This document shows, in pieces, positions 43,323-54,780 of a stretch of 64,000 nt of DNA. The notes under the pieces were generated by a model. That model was not told the origin of the DNA. It searched no databases and saw only the letters and a program-made list of their open reading frames with translations. The DNA is taken from positions 2,046,001 through 2,110,000 of the forward strand of contig JABWDB010000008.1 of NCBI GenBank assembly GCA_019614645.1, read 5' to 3'. The stretch's first letter is position 1. Every line of letters begins with the position of its first letter. Origin of the DNA: Stratiolaelaps scimitus. Taxonomy: Eukaryota > Arthropoda > Arachnida > Mesostigmata > Laelapidae. The position numbers and the translations under genes are program-made.

Positions 43323-43530
43323 CAGAATATAATCACTGACATGTGCTCGTGCTACCATGCGCCATGACACGGCCGGGCTGCACAGTTCCCTAGAAATCTC
43401 ACCCATTGATTTTCACTATTAGCTATAACGTCGTCGATGGTAAATTAACAGGGTAATCCCGGCCGGCGTCGGCCGTATATTCCTTCGAACGTTCGTGAAG
43501 GAGGCGTCAATGACAGTCAGAAAGAGTCAG

Positions 43531-43549
43531 TCAATCAATCAATCAATCA
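43531..43549. repeat. (CAAT)n tetranucleotide repeat
   Basis: Four to five units of TCAA/CAAT. Confidence 0.9.
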
Positions 43550-43650
43550 GCAGCTGTTTTGTGCTGTTCGTAGGCTCATTGACCGGCCATCCTTCTGACG
43601 TAGCGGACACGCCCATCGTTCGATTAACCTTACAGACATATTAAATACAA

Positions 43651-43679
43651 ACTCTCTCTCTCGCTCTCTCTCTCTCTCG
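43651..43679. repeat. (CT)n microsatellite
   Basis: CT units with a single CGC interruption. Confidence 0.9.
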
Positions 43680-44063
43680 CACTCGCTTTCAATCGCCTCG
43701 TCCGTAGGCACTTGCAGAAAAGTAGGCTAGCTATGAGATAAGACGAGAGAGGAAGTGAGAGATATGGAACAGAAGCATCATACGAAGCGGCCAGCCTCGT
43801 ACTTGACAGTCTGTTATAGGCGGCTTCCTGTCTCGAATGCTCACAGCGATATGAGACTTACGGCTGAACGATGACTCGAATGTTGGCTCAATGCTGCAAG
43901 TGGATTGAGTGTTGTTTGTAAGGCGGCGTCGTCCACCCTTGTAGGCAGGCTTCAATGTAATCTTGATAATGCCTATAATGTGCGAGCGATTGAAGCAGCT
44001 CACGTCTCCCTAGGAGCAGAAGCGACGTCGGCGTCGGTGGCGCCGGTAGCAGCCTACGCATAG

Positions 44064-44360
44064 GTGCCTGCACCGCCGTTTCATGAGGCTGCTGCTGCTG
44101 CTGCGACCACTACTGCGATTACTGCCCTGTCTACAACCAGTGCGTCTACAACGTCCGCACCGCCTATACCGCCTTGCTGGCTGGCTTGCCGTCGAAATTT
44201 TTACCGTCGCTGTGTGGCGTCGGCGTCAGACAAAGCGCGCTCTCTACCTCCCTGTCCGCTTCCCTCCCAGCGACAGGCGACCGCCATTGACAAGACCAAT
44301 TGTAGCTGTCGCACGTCGGCCGCCTGTACCCAGCCGTGCCGCGGGGCTGTCAACTCGTAG
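44064..44360 (+). CDS. Candidate exon, Ala/Thr run then Cys-rich
   Basis: This is a 98-codon frame directly after a TAG at 44061-44063, ending in TAG. It encodes AAAAAATTT and Ser/Thr/Pro-rich sequence, then a Cys-rich, basic second half (CWLACRRNFYRRC, NCSCRTSAACTQPC). No initiator ATG is present, so it would need an upstream exon. The Cys pattern does not match a family I can name. A second plus frame overlaps. Confidence 0.22.
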   Translation: MPAPPFHEAAAAAATTTAITALSTTSASTTSAPPIPPCWLACRRNFYRRCVASASDKARSLPPCPLPSQRQATAIDKTNCSCRTSAACTQPCRGAVNS

Positions 44361-45428
44361 CGGCTTGCGGTGCTTCCGTCGATGAATGCTGCTGTTGCTG
44401 CCACAGTCAGCCGTCGTATCATGTATCTCTGTGTGTGTCTGTGTGTATGGTTACTTTGTTAAGTAAGGCAATATTGGCGTAAGGTGAACAACGCGAAGAG
44501 AAGTGCGCGAAGAAATTGAGTGACGGATCGACGCGCGCCACTCATAGTCGCTGTAGATATTGTATCGGGATAGTGTGAACGTTTACTGAGCATTTGTTGC
44601 CAGCTCGTGTCACAGTTGTGGATGCCTAGAAAGAAAAAAAAAAGTCGTGAAACATTATCGAAGTTGCCCCGCTTGATTGGCTGCGAGGCCGACCACTTAG
44701 TGGCGTTTATCTGGCGTTTATCTTCTGATTTCGTTAGTATCACCCAGCTCTCTTTCTTTCTCTCTCTCTCTCTGAGGTTGTTATTGTTTTGATCGTTGCT
44801 GTTCACGCTTGCACATACAATCGTGTCGTTGTAGCATTCGTGCTAAAGCATAGAAGCACACGGATGCTATGTAGACAATCTTGATTGCATAAAGGCAAGC
44901 TTTATGAAATGTCGAATGCTTTTCAACTTGACAGCTGGTACCCATACGTAGTAGCGTTTCCGGCCAGGCGCAAGCAGGCCCACGCCATTCGTGAACATTA
45001 CACGAAATGAATATGCAGGTTGCTGTCCTCAAAGTTACCGGAATAAATAAATCATCTGACATACGTTGGTACCGACTGCCGGCTCGTGCCGACTGTTCGT
45101 TATATCAGATAGCATCTCAGTGCCAGCAGGGGCTGTTTCAGCAAGGCCCTATTTGTACTGGGTATTTCAACGGTTCCGAAGGATAGTGCTACTGTTGGTC
45201 CTATTTTGCTGGTCGGTGTGTGCTTGCACGGTTTAAGGAGATTGCTCCTGGTGGGTCATATTGTACGTATTGCTTCATAATGACGTCCGCTTGTGTCGTT
45301 GTCGTTAAGGCGACGGAGATCAACCCATAATCTCCGAATAGCGCTGTTACAGCAGCAGCAGCAATGGGTGCTTGTTGGGGACCCTGCAGCTAGCTCGCTC
45401 CCTTGCTGGGTTGCTATGTAGGCTGGCT
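44361..45428. other. Non-coding stretch
   Basis: Contents are an A-run (44633-44643) and a CT array (44755-44774). AATAAATAAAT occurs at about 45042. No frame is supported. Confidence 0.5.
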
Positions 45429-45995
45429 CTATCCAGCTGTATATACACGGTGCAGATATGAGGACACAAGCAAATGTGAGGATGCTCCGGTTCCACCGCC
45501 ACGACCAGCGTTCTCCGGACTCGTCCCCTCCGCCCTGAAATAGGAACTATGGCGGACGGCAGAGCAGATGTGCCCTTGGGCGAGCAAAGGCGACAACGAA
45601 GGTGAAGATGTTTGCCGCGACGCAAGAAGAATGTTGGCCGCTTGGCAGAGGCGTTGTTGACCTCCCTTTGAAGGCGGCGATGGTGCCGACAAGAAAGGCG
45701 ACGACGTTGTTCTTTGGTTAGTCGCTGCTGCTGCTGCCGCCGCCGTCCTGTAGGTCAGGATGACGGTGATGGCGGTGGCGGGCGCTGGATCATATCCTAT
45801 AATCTGGTTTTGCATAGCTGCTGAGGCGGAACATTCCAGCATGCCGGCGGCTGTATCTCGCATCCAAAGCGGCCCTGTTGTCGCATCTACATAGAGCAGC
45901 TTGCTGCCTAAGACGCCTTCGGCGACGGACGCCGGTATCCGGAACTTCGCAGATGCCACGTCATCACTTCTGTATCCTCCTGTTGGCTGTTTTTC
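45429..45995 (-). CDS. Candidate exon, 188 codons, strongest minus-strand frame
   Basis: The frame opens after a TGA at 45998-45996 and ends in TAG. In the first 85 codons about half start with G, with mixed, globular-looking sequence (KFRIPASVAEGVLGSKLLYV, then a Trp-Met-Arg-Asp stretch, then IIGYDPAPATAITVILTYR). A run of Ala from GCG/GCA follows, then a Ser/Pro/Thr-rich tail. The tail has weaker bias and may be non-coding. No in-frame ATG lies at the start, so an upstream exon is implied (possible acceptors AACAG|CC and AACAG|GA). No family is recognised. Confidence 0.38.
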   Translation of the reverse strand, partial: EKQPTGGYRSDDVASAKFRIPASVAEGVLGSKLLYVDATTGPLWMRDTAAGMLECSASAAMQNQIIGYDPAPATAITVILTYRTAAAAAAATNQRTTSSPFLSAPSPPSKGGQQRLCQAANILLASRQTSSPSLSPLLAQGHICSAVRHSSYFRAEGTSPENAGRGGGTGASSHLLVSSYLHRVYTAG

Positions 45996-46392
45996 TCAAC
46001 CCCACCGCCTAGCTCAACCTTAGCCTGCCCATACGCTGCTTCCATCCATCCGATCGGGGTACCGCCACTACTGTTGCTGTCGCTTGTGCTATCGTTACTG
46101 CTGTTTTTTACGCGTAATCTTCGTTAACGCTAGCAAGTGCGCCAGGATCTACTGACACTGTGTCGACACAGGGGCGGCGGGCGGAGCGCGGGTTGTCGAT
46201 AGCGAGGCTACCTTGTCAGTGTTGTGTCAGATACACATCGTGTGTAGATATTTAGAGGTGTGTGTGTGACCCCCGAAGATGCTTTGAAGAGCCGAGGCGT
46301 CGATTCTGTAACATATCATAGGGCTGGTCCCCACTCAAATGAGTTGATTTCCATTTGTATAATGACCTCATACACGTTACGACTACGGCGTA

Positions 46393-46420
46393 AACACACA
46401 CACACACACACACACACACA
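46393..46420. repeat. (CA)n microsatellite
   Basis: Thirteen to fourteen CA units. Confidence 0.95.
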
Positions 46421-46898
46421 TTAGTTGCAGACATTGCACCACCTCATCGACGTAACATGTCTCTGTGTTAGTGAGTTTGTGTGTGTGACACTATTTTCGG
46501 ATCTTTCCGGTCAGGTTGACGTCACATGACTCGTCGAGGTGCACTCCGCATCAGTGCAACTGAAAGTTTCGTTCGTTCGTTAGTTAATGAAGGAGATGAT
46601 TGCCATGTAAGTACGACTGGATGAGAGAAGTTGTGGCGGAGCCCTGCTGCTCGACTTGACGTCGAAGCCAGCCAGAGAACGTGTACACGCTGGGCGTGCT
46701 ACGTGTGCCGTGTTGGCAGGAATGGATTCAGGGAGGGTCAGTGCAGCAACGACATCCTTCCTCAGACTTGTCGATGTGAGTTTCTATTAACCTGTGGCCA
46801 ATTGACGCCAACGTGGGCCGGTCAGACTACGCTGCGTTTGACGTTCGACGTCCAGTCGTCAGCTTGTTTGTTTGCCTGTCTGTCTGTCCGACCTCAGT

Positions 46899-46960
46899 CA
46901 ATTCTATGACGGTGCTGGTGCTGCCGCGTCCTCGGTAGCACCAGCACCGTCATAGAATTG
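46899..46960. repeat. Perfect 24-bp inverted repeat (28-bp hairpin)
   Basis: Arm 46899-46922 is the exact reverse complement of 46937-46960. The stem extends inward by four more pairs, one of them G-T, to a 6-nt loop (CGTCCT). The 62-nt size resembles a microRNA precursor, but the absence of any bulge and the tiny loop fit a recent template-switch duplication better. Confidence 0.92.
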
Positions 46961-47784
46961 GAGCCCTCATTGTGGTTGTCTGGCTGGCTAGCGCTGAGCT
47001 GGCAAATGGTTCTCCATACCATCTGCCTTATATATATATATACCTAGCTGAAGTCATCACTGATCGTCGCTTGCTGATAACTATTTCAAAGTTATCCGTA
47101 ACAGTCGACTCGTTCCATGCCGTGCTAGGTAGTCAACGAATGCGACCTCATCTGCTGGCGATCGCCGCATGCGACGTCATTCGGTGCAACTCATCATCAT
47201 CGCGCTCATCGTTGTGGCCGGTCAGATAGTCTGTCGGCGCTCGTCGACAAATGCCGATTAGATCAGAAACAGGAGATAGACTGTGTCGCTCTGTTCTACA
47301 ATCCTTTCAGATCAGCGTTGTTCATTGTTCGCCAATTTCGGAGTCGACATGAAACAGGGAGCTGGGATATTTGTCATTTGTGAAATGCCTGCCAGTTGCG
47401 AGTCGGAGGCCGGTAGCAGCAGAGGCGGCAACGATAATAAGGTGCCTTCCCTGCCCCATTAACGCATAATCCATTTTTTGGTGTAAGAGCTAAAATCGGT
47501 CCATTGTCGAATGAATGGAGCCCAATCATGAATTCGAAATTGCACTTGTACATGGGTAGAGTGATATGTGGCATGAGTGAAAACGCCCTCCGTATGTGTC
47601 GTCTCTGCAACAACAATATTAACAATATAAGAGTGTCTGCAAGAGTGAAATAATAACAGCTATATGACTTCAATGTGGGGCGTGCTCATGACACAATGAC
47701 GGCTAGAAACATCATGGATCGCAAATAGAGATCTTGCACAAGCAAGAACATTGGTTTTGTTTACATATATATAAAACAAAAAAA

Positions 47785-47788
<4 letters not shown>

Positions 47789-47820
<32 letters not shown>
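47789..47820. repeat. (TA)n microsatellite
   Basis: Sixteen AT units after an A-rich flank. Confidence 0.95.
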
Positions 47821-47823
<3 letters not shown>

Positions 47824-48857
47824 CGTGTGAGTTGAGCACCATAGTGCTTTGCATTCCAGCAGACCTCATCAATAGTGTCCTGTAGAGGAATCAGCATTCT
47901 TGTTCGTTTGCCGTTAGTGCTGTATTTTAGAAAAGCTCTATTTTTATCCACAAGCCGCTCGAACGGCTCATAGTGGACTCAAGTGAACTGTAGCGGGTCT
48001 CGACTCAATACCGGATGCTCCACGGTTACTCTCTCTCTTCCTCTGGTAACAGTGAAGCAGTGCAGGTGCTTTTGCTGACAGTTCTGCTGGTTTTGTAGTG
48101 GCGCCCCTATCCCTCATTCCCAGCGTGTTCCAGTGGCTATTCGTGCTTGCACATCTCTGATTTCTCGTGGTCATGTTTGCTACCAGAGCGAAGTGCCGTC
48201 CCGAAGGGCCTGCCAAGGGAGCAGGGGTGGCGGGTGGGTTCAATGTGAATATTGCCCTGCTTGTCTCCTCTCCTGGTCCGTCCTGGTTAAACGAGGTTTC
48301 TTGTCTCATCCCTACCGTCCCCTTTGGCTTCAACGGCGCCACGCCCCAAGCTTAGAGCCGGCCCCGTGCCTCGAGTGGTTCGCTTGGTCTTGCTCATCTA
48401 GACCATGCTCGTCGTAGTGAGACGGCGGCACAAGTTCAGGACATCAAGCTAATGACGTAATTAGTTGCAACAAAGTCCATGTCCTCCTTATGGATACTGC
48501 CCTGCTGGTACCACCACTACAGCGGCCACCATCACCCGTCTCGCCGCTCGCGTTGGACTCAGCTCGATGTCCGTTCTTTAGCCTGCAGCGCGATATCCCT
48601 CTTTATCGCCGTATTTTCTCGTTCGCCCCTCTTCGTCGCACTCGCTTGCTACAACTCACTCTTCGTCTGCTTGCCTCCCTCTGTCGCCGCTGGCCTGAAT
48701 GCGTGGTAGTCAGGCAGGCAGGACAAGCCAGACTGGCCTGGCCGCTGGGGCGTTCGGCAGGCGACACAAGGCCGACGAACCGACAGTGACGAGCTGGACC
48801 CCGACCGAGCCACTGCTGTCCTTCAGTGGAACAAGCGGCAGGGCTAGATAGGGAGGT

Positions 48858-48858
<1 letters not shown>

Positions 48859-48888
<30 letters not shown>

Positions 48889-48893
48889 GAGAG
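48859..48893. repeat. (GA)n-rich purine tract
   Basis: GA units with GGG and AAA interruptions. Confidence 0.9.
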
Positions 48894-48952
48894 CTCAGTC
48901 GGGAAGAGGTCGTATGGCCATGAGTGGTACAAAGAGGAGCTAGACAAACTAA

Positions 48953-49432
48953 CATATTTATAACAGTGTGCAGCGGTACAGGTCAGACACTCGATTGCAG
49001 ACGCGAGGCAGGCGTTCCTTACCTAACCTATCTCCACTAACTCCCCGGCAACAATATGAGTCTGAACCTCAGAAGTCGCCGTCAATAGCCGATCATGTCG
49101 TGGGCAGTGCGATAGGGGGCAGTGGCGTTTTTGGTAACGGAACGCCATATTATACAATACATACAGCCATAGCAAGCCTCCATCATGCCAGCTCATCAGC
49201 ACCAGCAAACAGGCAACGCAGCACAAGGCAACTGGCAATGGTGCCCGCCCCACAGTATAATTGCGCACTTCGAGAGACGCACACACATCCTCTACAGGAG
49301 GATGATGATTCAGTCCGGAGCTGTGATTCAGAGAATGACATCAGAATCTGCTTTTATTCCCAAACCTTCTCAGCACCGTTATTCCTTCCCCTTTCCAATC
49401 AAACCTCAGCGTCGTTCTCAGCTCTGTTATGA
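48953..49432 (+). CDS. Candidate exon, polar with acidic Ser segment
   Basis: A 159-codon frame lies between a TAA at 48950-48952 and a TGA at 49430-49432. It lacks an early ATG. CTAAC 16 nt upstream of the first CAG could be a branch point, and several CAG acceptors lie in the first 60 nt. The peptide is polar, with RGRRSLPNLSPLTP, a Gly/Ser segment and LQEDDDSVRSCDSEND, an acidic Ser cluster typical of regulated linkers. The last 35 residues are less convincing and a donor may lie before them. No family is recognised. A minus-strand frame overlaps. Confidence 0.28.
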   Translation, partial: HIYNSVQRYRSDTRLQTRGRRSLPNLSPLTPRQQYESEPQKSPSIADHVVGSAIGGSGVFGNGTPYYTIHTAIASLHHASSSAPANRQRSTRQLAMVPAPQYNCALRETHTHPLQEDDDSVRSCDSENDIRICFYSQTFSAPLFLPLSNQTSASFSALL

Positions 49433-50129
49433 CGTCTCGTTCTTTATCTGCCCTCCCATGGACCAATATACATGTCCGGCCTTGTGCACTACGTCATGCT
49501 ATACCACAACGCTATACCTTGTAGCTTGCCATCTGTGTCATCTCCCTGCGTGTCATCACCGCACGTGGTGGCTTTCTGGTGTTGCCCTTGCCGATCTCTG
49601 CCGTCCCACCTCTGGCGTGGGTCGGCCGGTCAGTCGCATTCCCTCGGTACTGCGGCCAGACTCGTGATTATTAAGCGCAGGGTACATACGGAAGGTACAG
49701 CGATGTACAATGGTAAAGGCTGGGCCGATGCCGGCCTCGAGCCTGCCGCGGGAGAGCGCGCAAGCAGCAGCAGCAGCCGGGGCAACACACTCACCTCGTT
49801 CGTGGTGGATGTCACTTGCTGGTGGGCGATGGTGGCGATAGCGGTGGCGGCAATGGTCGGAAGTTGGTTGGTTGCGCTTAATTGCAGAAAGGAGCGACCT
49901 TACCTTTTTCTCTGTGTGTGTTAGTGTGTGGTCTCTCCTGCGTTTCGGCTGTGACCCCGGATGGCCTCTCGGATCTATAATCTGTTCCCACAGCTGCTCC
50001 ATTTCCTATAGATCGTCTCAGCTACCTGATGCAGGTAGCAGCTGGAAGGACGGCTGTAGCTGACGCAGAAGGCGCATTACGGTGGACGTAATGGTCTTTA
50101 ACACATGTCTTCTCTTGAGGCCATTGACG

Positions 50130-50131
<2 letters not shown>

Positions 50132-50170
<39 letters not shown>
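50132..50170. repeat. (TA)n microsatellite
   Basis: About nineteen TA units with one TG interruption. Confidence 0.95.
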
Positions 50171-51682
50171 GGGAAGCTCACCACGACGGCGAACACCAGC
50201 AGCGTCAGCAGTTCCCATTGATCGCAACAATGGTTCATGCGTCTGGCGCCGAGCCTAAGCGCCGTAGTTGGACAAACCGGTGGGTAACTTCGCCGTGGAT
50301 TGCACTCGCATGGCAGTAATTCAAATCGGATGAGGCCTCTCATATACATGCGCCTGCATACCCGCATACCCACTCTGTGGTTCCGAGCAGTCCTATTCCG
50401 CTTCGAATACACTACAAAGTGTGATCTTTGTACATCTCGTTATCACAGTGGAAAATATTATATTTATAATTTTTTTTTGGCACCGTAATGGCGCGTACCG
50501 CGGCTGGAAAATAACAGGGATCATGCTTAGTAATGAATATAAGCCGATCTTCGACTTCGTTCAATTCATTACAGGTGGAAGGGGAGGAGGGCTAAGGAAC
50601 CAATTTTGCACCCAGTGGACGGGATAGCTGACCAGCTTGTTCGGTATCAATTGTGATTGGCTGATTTCTCTCCCTCTCTCTGTCTCGCTCTCGCTGTGAT
50701 GGAGGTGCCGGTAGCCAATGAGAGAAACTGCTAGTCAGCTGTGGAATTATAAAGTTGGTCGCTCCGAGGGATCACGGCTTGCAATTGAGGTTCTTCCTCT
50801 CCTCTGTCTTTCGTTGTAGTGACATGGACTGGCGCGGGGTGAAGGAGCCGCACCGTAAATAAGACACTCAAGCGAAGAAAGGCGGAATAAAAGCGCGAGA
50901 AATACAAAAAGAGATAGAGAGTGAGAAAGCGAGAGAGAGGGAGTTTGGAATAAAGCTATCGCCCTGCCCACTGCTCCAAAGTCAGCACCCGCTGTACACC
51001 ACACACGCGTGGACGCTGTGGACGGCCGTCTGTGGAGTCTTTCCGTTGGGAAGCAGGCGTTTGATCGCCTGCCTCAGCTAGCGTCTGCCAACCTGTCTGA
51101 CTATATCTTGTGCGGCACCCTGTGGATTCTGCGTGTACTTATTCTGACTGTGCGAGCGCGGATAGAAGATCCAGCAGGCGAACTGGCGGCTGCTGATGAC
51201 GGCCGCGACGGCGGCGTCGTCCTGGTTCAAAACGCGAAAATGCTAGCTTCCGTACGCTAGTGAACACAGTCCTCAGCGTTCGCTGTTGAAAGTCGCCGGT
51301 CCCGGACGGGGCCAGCCACTCGAGACTTTCATTTCTTTCTCCACTTTATTATTATGTTAATTAATCTGGGCAGCAGTAGTAGAAGCACTCGACTCAGCCA
51401 CAGCGCGCAGTAGCTGTACGCCTCTTGGCTTCACTAACGGCGTCCGCCTGCCGCATACCCGCTGCTGCCAGCGCTGCCATCGCGAGGTAGCACACAGAAA
51501 CGAAATACCGAGAGAGAGAGAGAGAGGGAATGAGAGAGGGACAACGTTAGGGGAATGGGTTGAAGAAAAGGATCGCAGGAAACTAGCAGCGGGAGGAAAA
51601 AAACAGCAATGGTAGGACGTGACTCAAGGGGGAGAGAGAGAGAGAGAGACTGGAGGATCTCTATGGTGTGTGTGTGATGTAT

Positions 51683-51706
51683 GAGAGAGAGAGAGAGAGA
51701 GAGAGG
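51683..51706. repeat. (GA)n microsatellite
   Basis: About eleven GA units, the third GA array within 200 nt. Confidence 0.9.
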
Positions 51707-52264
51707 AGTTAGCCGGACTCTCGCATGAACAAAGGCCGAGAGTGAACGAGATCGAGGCAACTGGGGAAATCCGAGCAAGTTGCACTTTTTGAAAAGGTCG
51801 AAGTTGCTGAACGGCCCAAGAATCCGATGCGAATTTTCAGCCGACGGCAAAACTGGCAACTTGACGTACTTTGCATGAACTGCTTCACGTAAGGAGTGAG
51901 TCTAGGAGTTTAGGAGGCGGACGATGACGAGATGCAGTAATATTTCTGCAGTCCCTTTCTTACGGTAACCAATCTTACAACGTATATATATATATATATC
52001 CTAATATAGCCAACGATGCTGAGCATATTACATAGTTTTTTTGCGCAGAACCACCGCTCTGGCTAGGCCATCCCACTCCGAAGAGATTCCGACTTTACAT
52101 ATACACATTATGATTTTCACAAAATTCTCCACTCAGTACATGTGTATCTAGTATAAACCCGAGTCTACACTTTCCTCGCCCCCCTCCCCTCGCTCTCTCC
52201 CGTTCTCTTTTTCGTAATTATATTTCTTCTGTTGCACTTATTCTCTTTTCAAACCTACCCCCAT

Positions 52265-52296
52265 AAACACACACCCACATACACACACACACACAG
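52265..52296. repeat. (CA)n-rich tract
   Basis: CA units with CCCA interruptions. Confidence 0.85.
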
Positions 52297-53083
52297 TTTT
52301 CCCTCTCGCCAGGTTTCACCCTCTCATGGTGTATCTGTCTTCGTTGGCACTGTTTCTTGTCAGCCTGCATGCACACCGTGGAACAAAATGAATCGGGCAC
52401 CACATAAGACTCGTGTCTTAGCGAGCCAACGCAGCGCCATCTTTTGTTGTCTCGTCGTCCCCGTGTTGATTCACCCGCTCACGTCTCCATCTCTGTCTAT
52501 CTTCTTGCTTTCTCTCTACGTGAATACCGAACATTCCAGCAGAGGGAAAATCTTGCCTCGAACAACCTGCACCGCCTGTACCACCTCATGCTGTAGTTTC
52601 CTCTTTGCGTAGTCTTCGCTATCGACGCCCCAGCGACCCTTGTGGGCCAGGGTCCCCCGGCCCCCGTTGTGCTGCGAACCTCCATCTCCGCGACCCCTAT
52701 CCGATCCCGGTCCGCGGCGCCCACAAACTCCTACTCGTTTCTCGTCAGCCCCCGGAGTATCCGAGCTATATTGATCGGTCGAATTGGAGAAAGCTCTCTT
52801 TGGCGTGATGTCTCTTTTCGGCGGCCGTATGGACTGGTTGGCCAGAGCCGGCGTCAGCCCCAACCATGGCGGGCACGGGTCGCCAGTCGAATCCCGCCCT
52901 GGATTTTCGGATGGTTTCGCAGGCTGTTTGATTTAGCGTCGGTCTCGCCCAACTTCGCCCGGCTCAGCCCAGTCGTCACCGGCTGGCCGTCACTGTGGAT
53001 TCCGTTCCTGGTCCCGTGTTCGCCGTTTGCTTCTCATCGGTTCGTTTTGTCGGGCAAGGCAGTAGCAAGCAGTAGGAACAGCA

Positions 53084-53101
53084 GCAGCAGCAGCAGCAGC
53101 A
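53084..53101. repeat. (CAG)n tract
   Basis: Six CAG units. Confidence 0.9.
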
Positions 53102-54109
53102 AAGAGCGAACGAAGAGTCTTGGCCTTCGGTCGCCGCGTCGTCGTCGTTGTTCAGGCTGCCCCGATCGCCGCCGTTTCTGTCTCTGTCGCTTTTCCGTCG
53201 TATCCGTCGACAAAAGCAAAGCGACCACGACAGATTGAAGGCCTATGCCGACAGCAGCAGCAGCAGAAGCCAAACCTCCTCAGGGAGTTCCTGTAATTTG
53301 ATAACCTACGATAGGAGTAATTCCAGATACGGCAGATCCTGCAATCTGCTGCCCTCTGAACGTATCCCGTTGTCTCTCCTAATCTGCCTCTGTTTCGCCA
53401 GCCAGCCAGCCAGCCGACCAGCCAGTCGGCTTCTCTATTCTAAATCCTCGCTCTATCTCTCTCCCTGTCTCTCTCTCTCTTTTTCACCCGACCTTGCTTC
53501 TTCAGCTGCCGTGCCACTATTTAGGTGGCAAGCTTTCCAGCGATCCCATCCTTAGAATAATACACACACACACACAAACACAGACGGCAACAGCAAAGTA
53601 CAAATGGACAACGCCTCTTCCCCGAGATTCAATAATAACACGCCTCCACCCACGGACATTTGGCTGAACGTCGGATGAAATGTTAATCTTTTATGCGGCG
53701 TCGTATACAAGCATGATACGCAAGTACTTGACAAGCGGTTAGTAGTCGCGGGGTGAAAAACGTAGAGAAAACTAGACCGGCCAGGTTGGCAGCTGGGTGT
53801 TCAATTCATACGACGCAGACACAACGCGATATGGAATTATGTACATGAAGTTTAGCGGCCGAGAGCGGGCGTTAGCGAGCTTCACGAGAGCCGACGAAGT
53901 CGGAACGACGGCCCAGCGGCTTATCAGCAGCTTGGATCGCTTGTGTGCTTGCATATATTTCGAATGTATTTCGAACAGCATCATCGTTTGGCAGGAACAA
54001 TTGGCGAGATCTGCAGCTCAAACACGTGGCACACAATGGCGAGAGCACATTTGGGCTTTGTAGCCTTCGTTCAACGACGCTTGTCTTGCGGTAGCGTTTC
54101 AAGCGAAGT

Positions 54110-54131
54110 ATATATATATATATATATATAA
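54110..54131. repeat. (TA)n microsatellite
   Basis: Eleven TA units. Confidence 0.9.
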
Positions 54132-54186
54132 TACATTCTTACAAGCAACCGATGAGAAGATGAGGGCCGATCGGGCTGCCCTATAA

Positions 54187-54780
54187 ATGATAACGAGGTG
54201 GCATAAGGCACGAAACGAGTGGAATACATTTGAAATTCAGAATAGGCAAAGAAGCACACAACAGTATCAGCAGCAATGTCCGACTTATGGCTTGCCTACG
54301 AACAAGCAAACATGTGATGTTTGCATATCGCTCCATAACTACCTCGACTTGATATACAAGATTAGGCATCGTGGAGGGCCACAGGAACACATGACGATAC
54401 GTTGTTTGCACTATAGACTCGGGAATAACACGAAATTTGCCGCACATCCACCACAATTATACACAGCTGCTTCAATCATATGCGGCGTAAGCGGCGACAG
54501 TGGCGGCGATATCGGCAACATCGGCAACATCGGGCGCCGCGAAACGGCAAACCCGCAGCCTTTGAGGCCAATGAGCCGCCACCATCAGCAGCGAGGCAAC
54601 GACGGACGTAACGATATCTCGTTATTATTAGAGTGCTTTAGTACCATGCAAATGGGAGGAATATCCAGGTCGTTTTGGAACATTTACCTTCGTCTCCCTT
54701 TTAGAGAAATGTTCCGTCGACGAAATAGCGAGCTAAAGTGCATTTGTAGAAGACAAAGCCGTGCGCACACACACATGTAG
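54187..54780 (+). CDS. Candidate ORF, 197 residues from ATG, unknown
   Basis: This is the longest ATG-started plus-strand frame not inflated by a dinucleotide repeat. An in-frame TAA directly precedes the ATG, which defines the start. Roughly two-thirds of codons begin with a purine. The peptide has a polar, Gln-rich N-terminus (NRQRSTQQYQQQ), a CDVC pair near residue 43, a Gly/Asp/Ile triplet-like repeat (GDSGGDIGNIGNIG) around residues 102-115, and a basic C-terminus (REMFRRRNSELKC). A GGC|GTAAGC within codons 99-101 could be a donor. No domain is recognised. It may be a first exon, a small gene or a decayed element. Confidence 0.38.
   Translation: MITRWHKARNEWNTFEIQNRQRSTQQYQQQCPTYGLPTNKQTCDVCISLHNYLDLIYKIRHRGGPQEHMTIRCLHYRLGNNTKFAAHPPQLYTAASIICGVSGDSGGDIGNIGNIGRRETANPQPLRPMSRHHQQRGNDGRNDISLLLECFSTMQMGGISRSFWNIYLRLPFREMFRRRNSELKCICRRQSRAHTHM

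Larger units (their letters stand above)
39387..44063. other. Non-coding stretch, AT-rich at 40.1-41.1 kb
   Basis: Contents are GCC/GGC triplets (39999-40037), a T-run (40564), TAT triplets, TA arrays (41871, 42841, 43300), CA/CCAC tract (42298-42330), CAAT repeat (43531-43549) and CT array (43651-43679). Also present is a 10-bp hairpin at 41453-41479. No frame is convincing. Confidence 0.5.
45996..48952. other. Non-coding stretch with long hairpin
   Basis: Contents are a CA array (46393-46420), the 28-bp hairpin at 46899-46960, TA arrays at 47029 and 47789 and a GA tract at 48859-48892. No frame is supported. Confidence 0.5.
49433..54186. other. Stretch without a chosen gene
   Basis: Contents are TA arrays (50132-50170, 51982-51999), three GA arrays (51508-51532, 51632-51649, 51683-51706), CA arrays (52265-52296, 53562-53581) and CAG triplets (53084-53101). 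Overlapping frames at 52.5-53.5 kb are open on both strands and cannot be resolved. They contain Ser runs from CAG repeats. Confidence 0.45.

Noticed and set aside
49021..49032. CCTAACCTA words (also near 57391 and 60908) resembling the arthropod TTAGG telomere repeat
   Set aside because: Each is at most two units long. No array is present.
51434..51859. 141-codon minus-strand ORF
   Set aside because: It is dominated by Ser-Leu repeats from three GA arrays. The open frame is a repeat artefact.
52516..53555. Several 115-198 codon frames on both strands
   Set aside because: Three frames are open simultaneously in C-rich DNA with CAG repeats. No strand or phase shows a clear advantage, so no gene was called.
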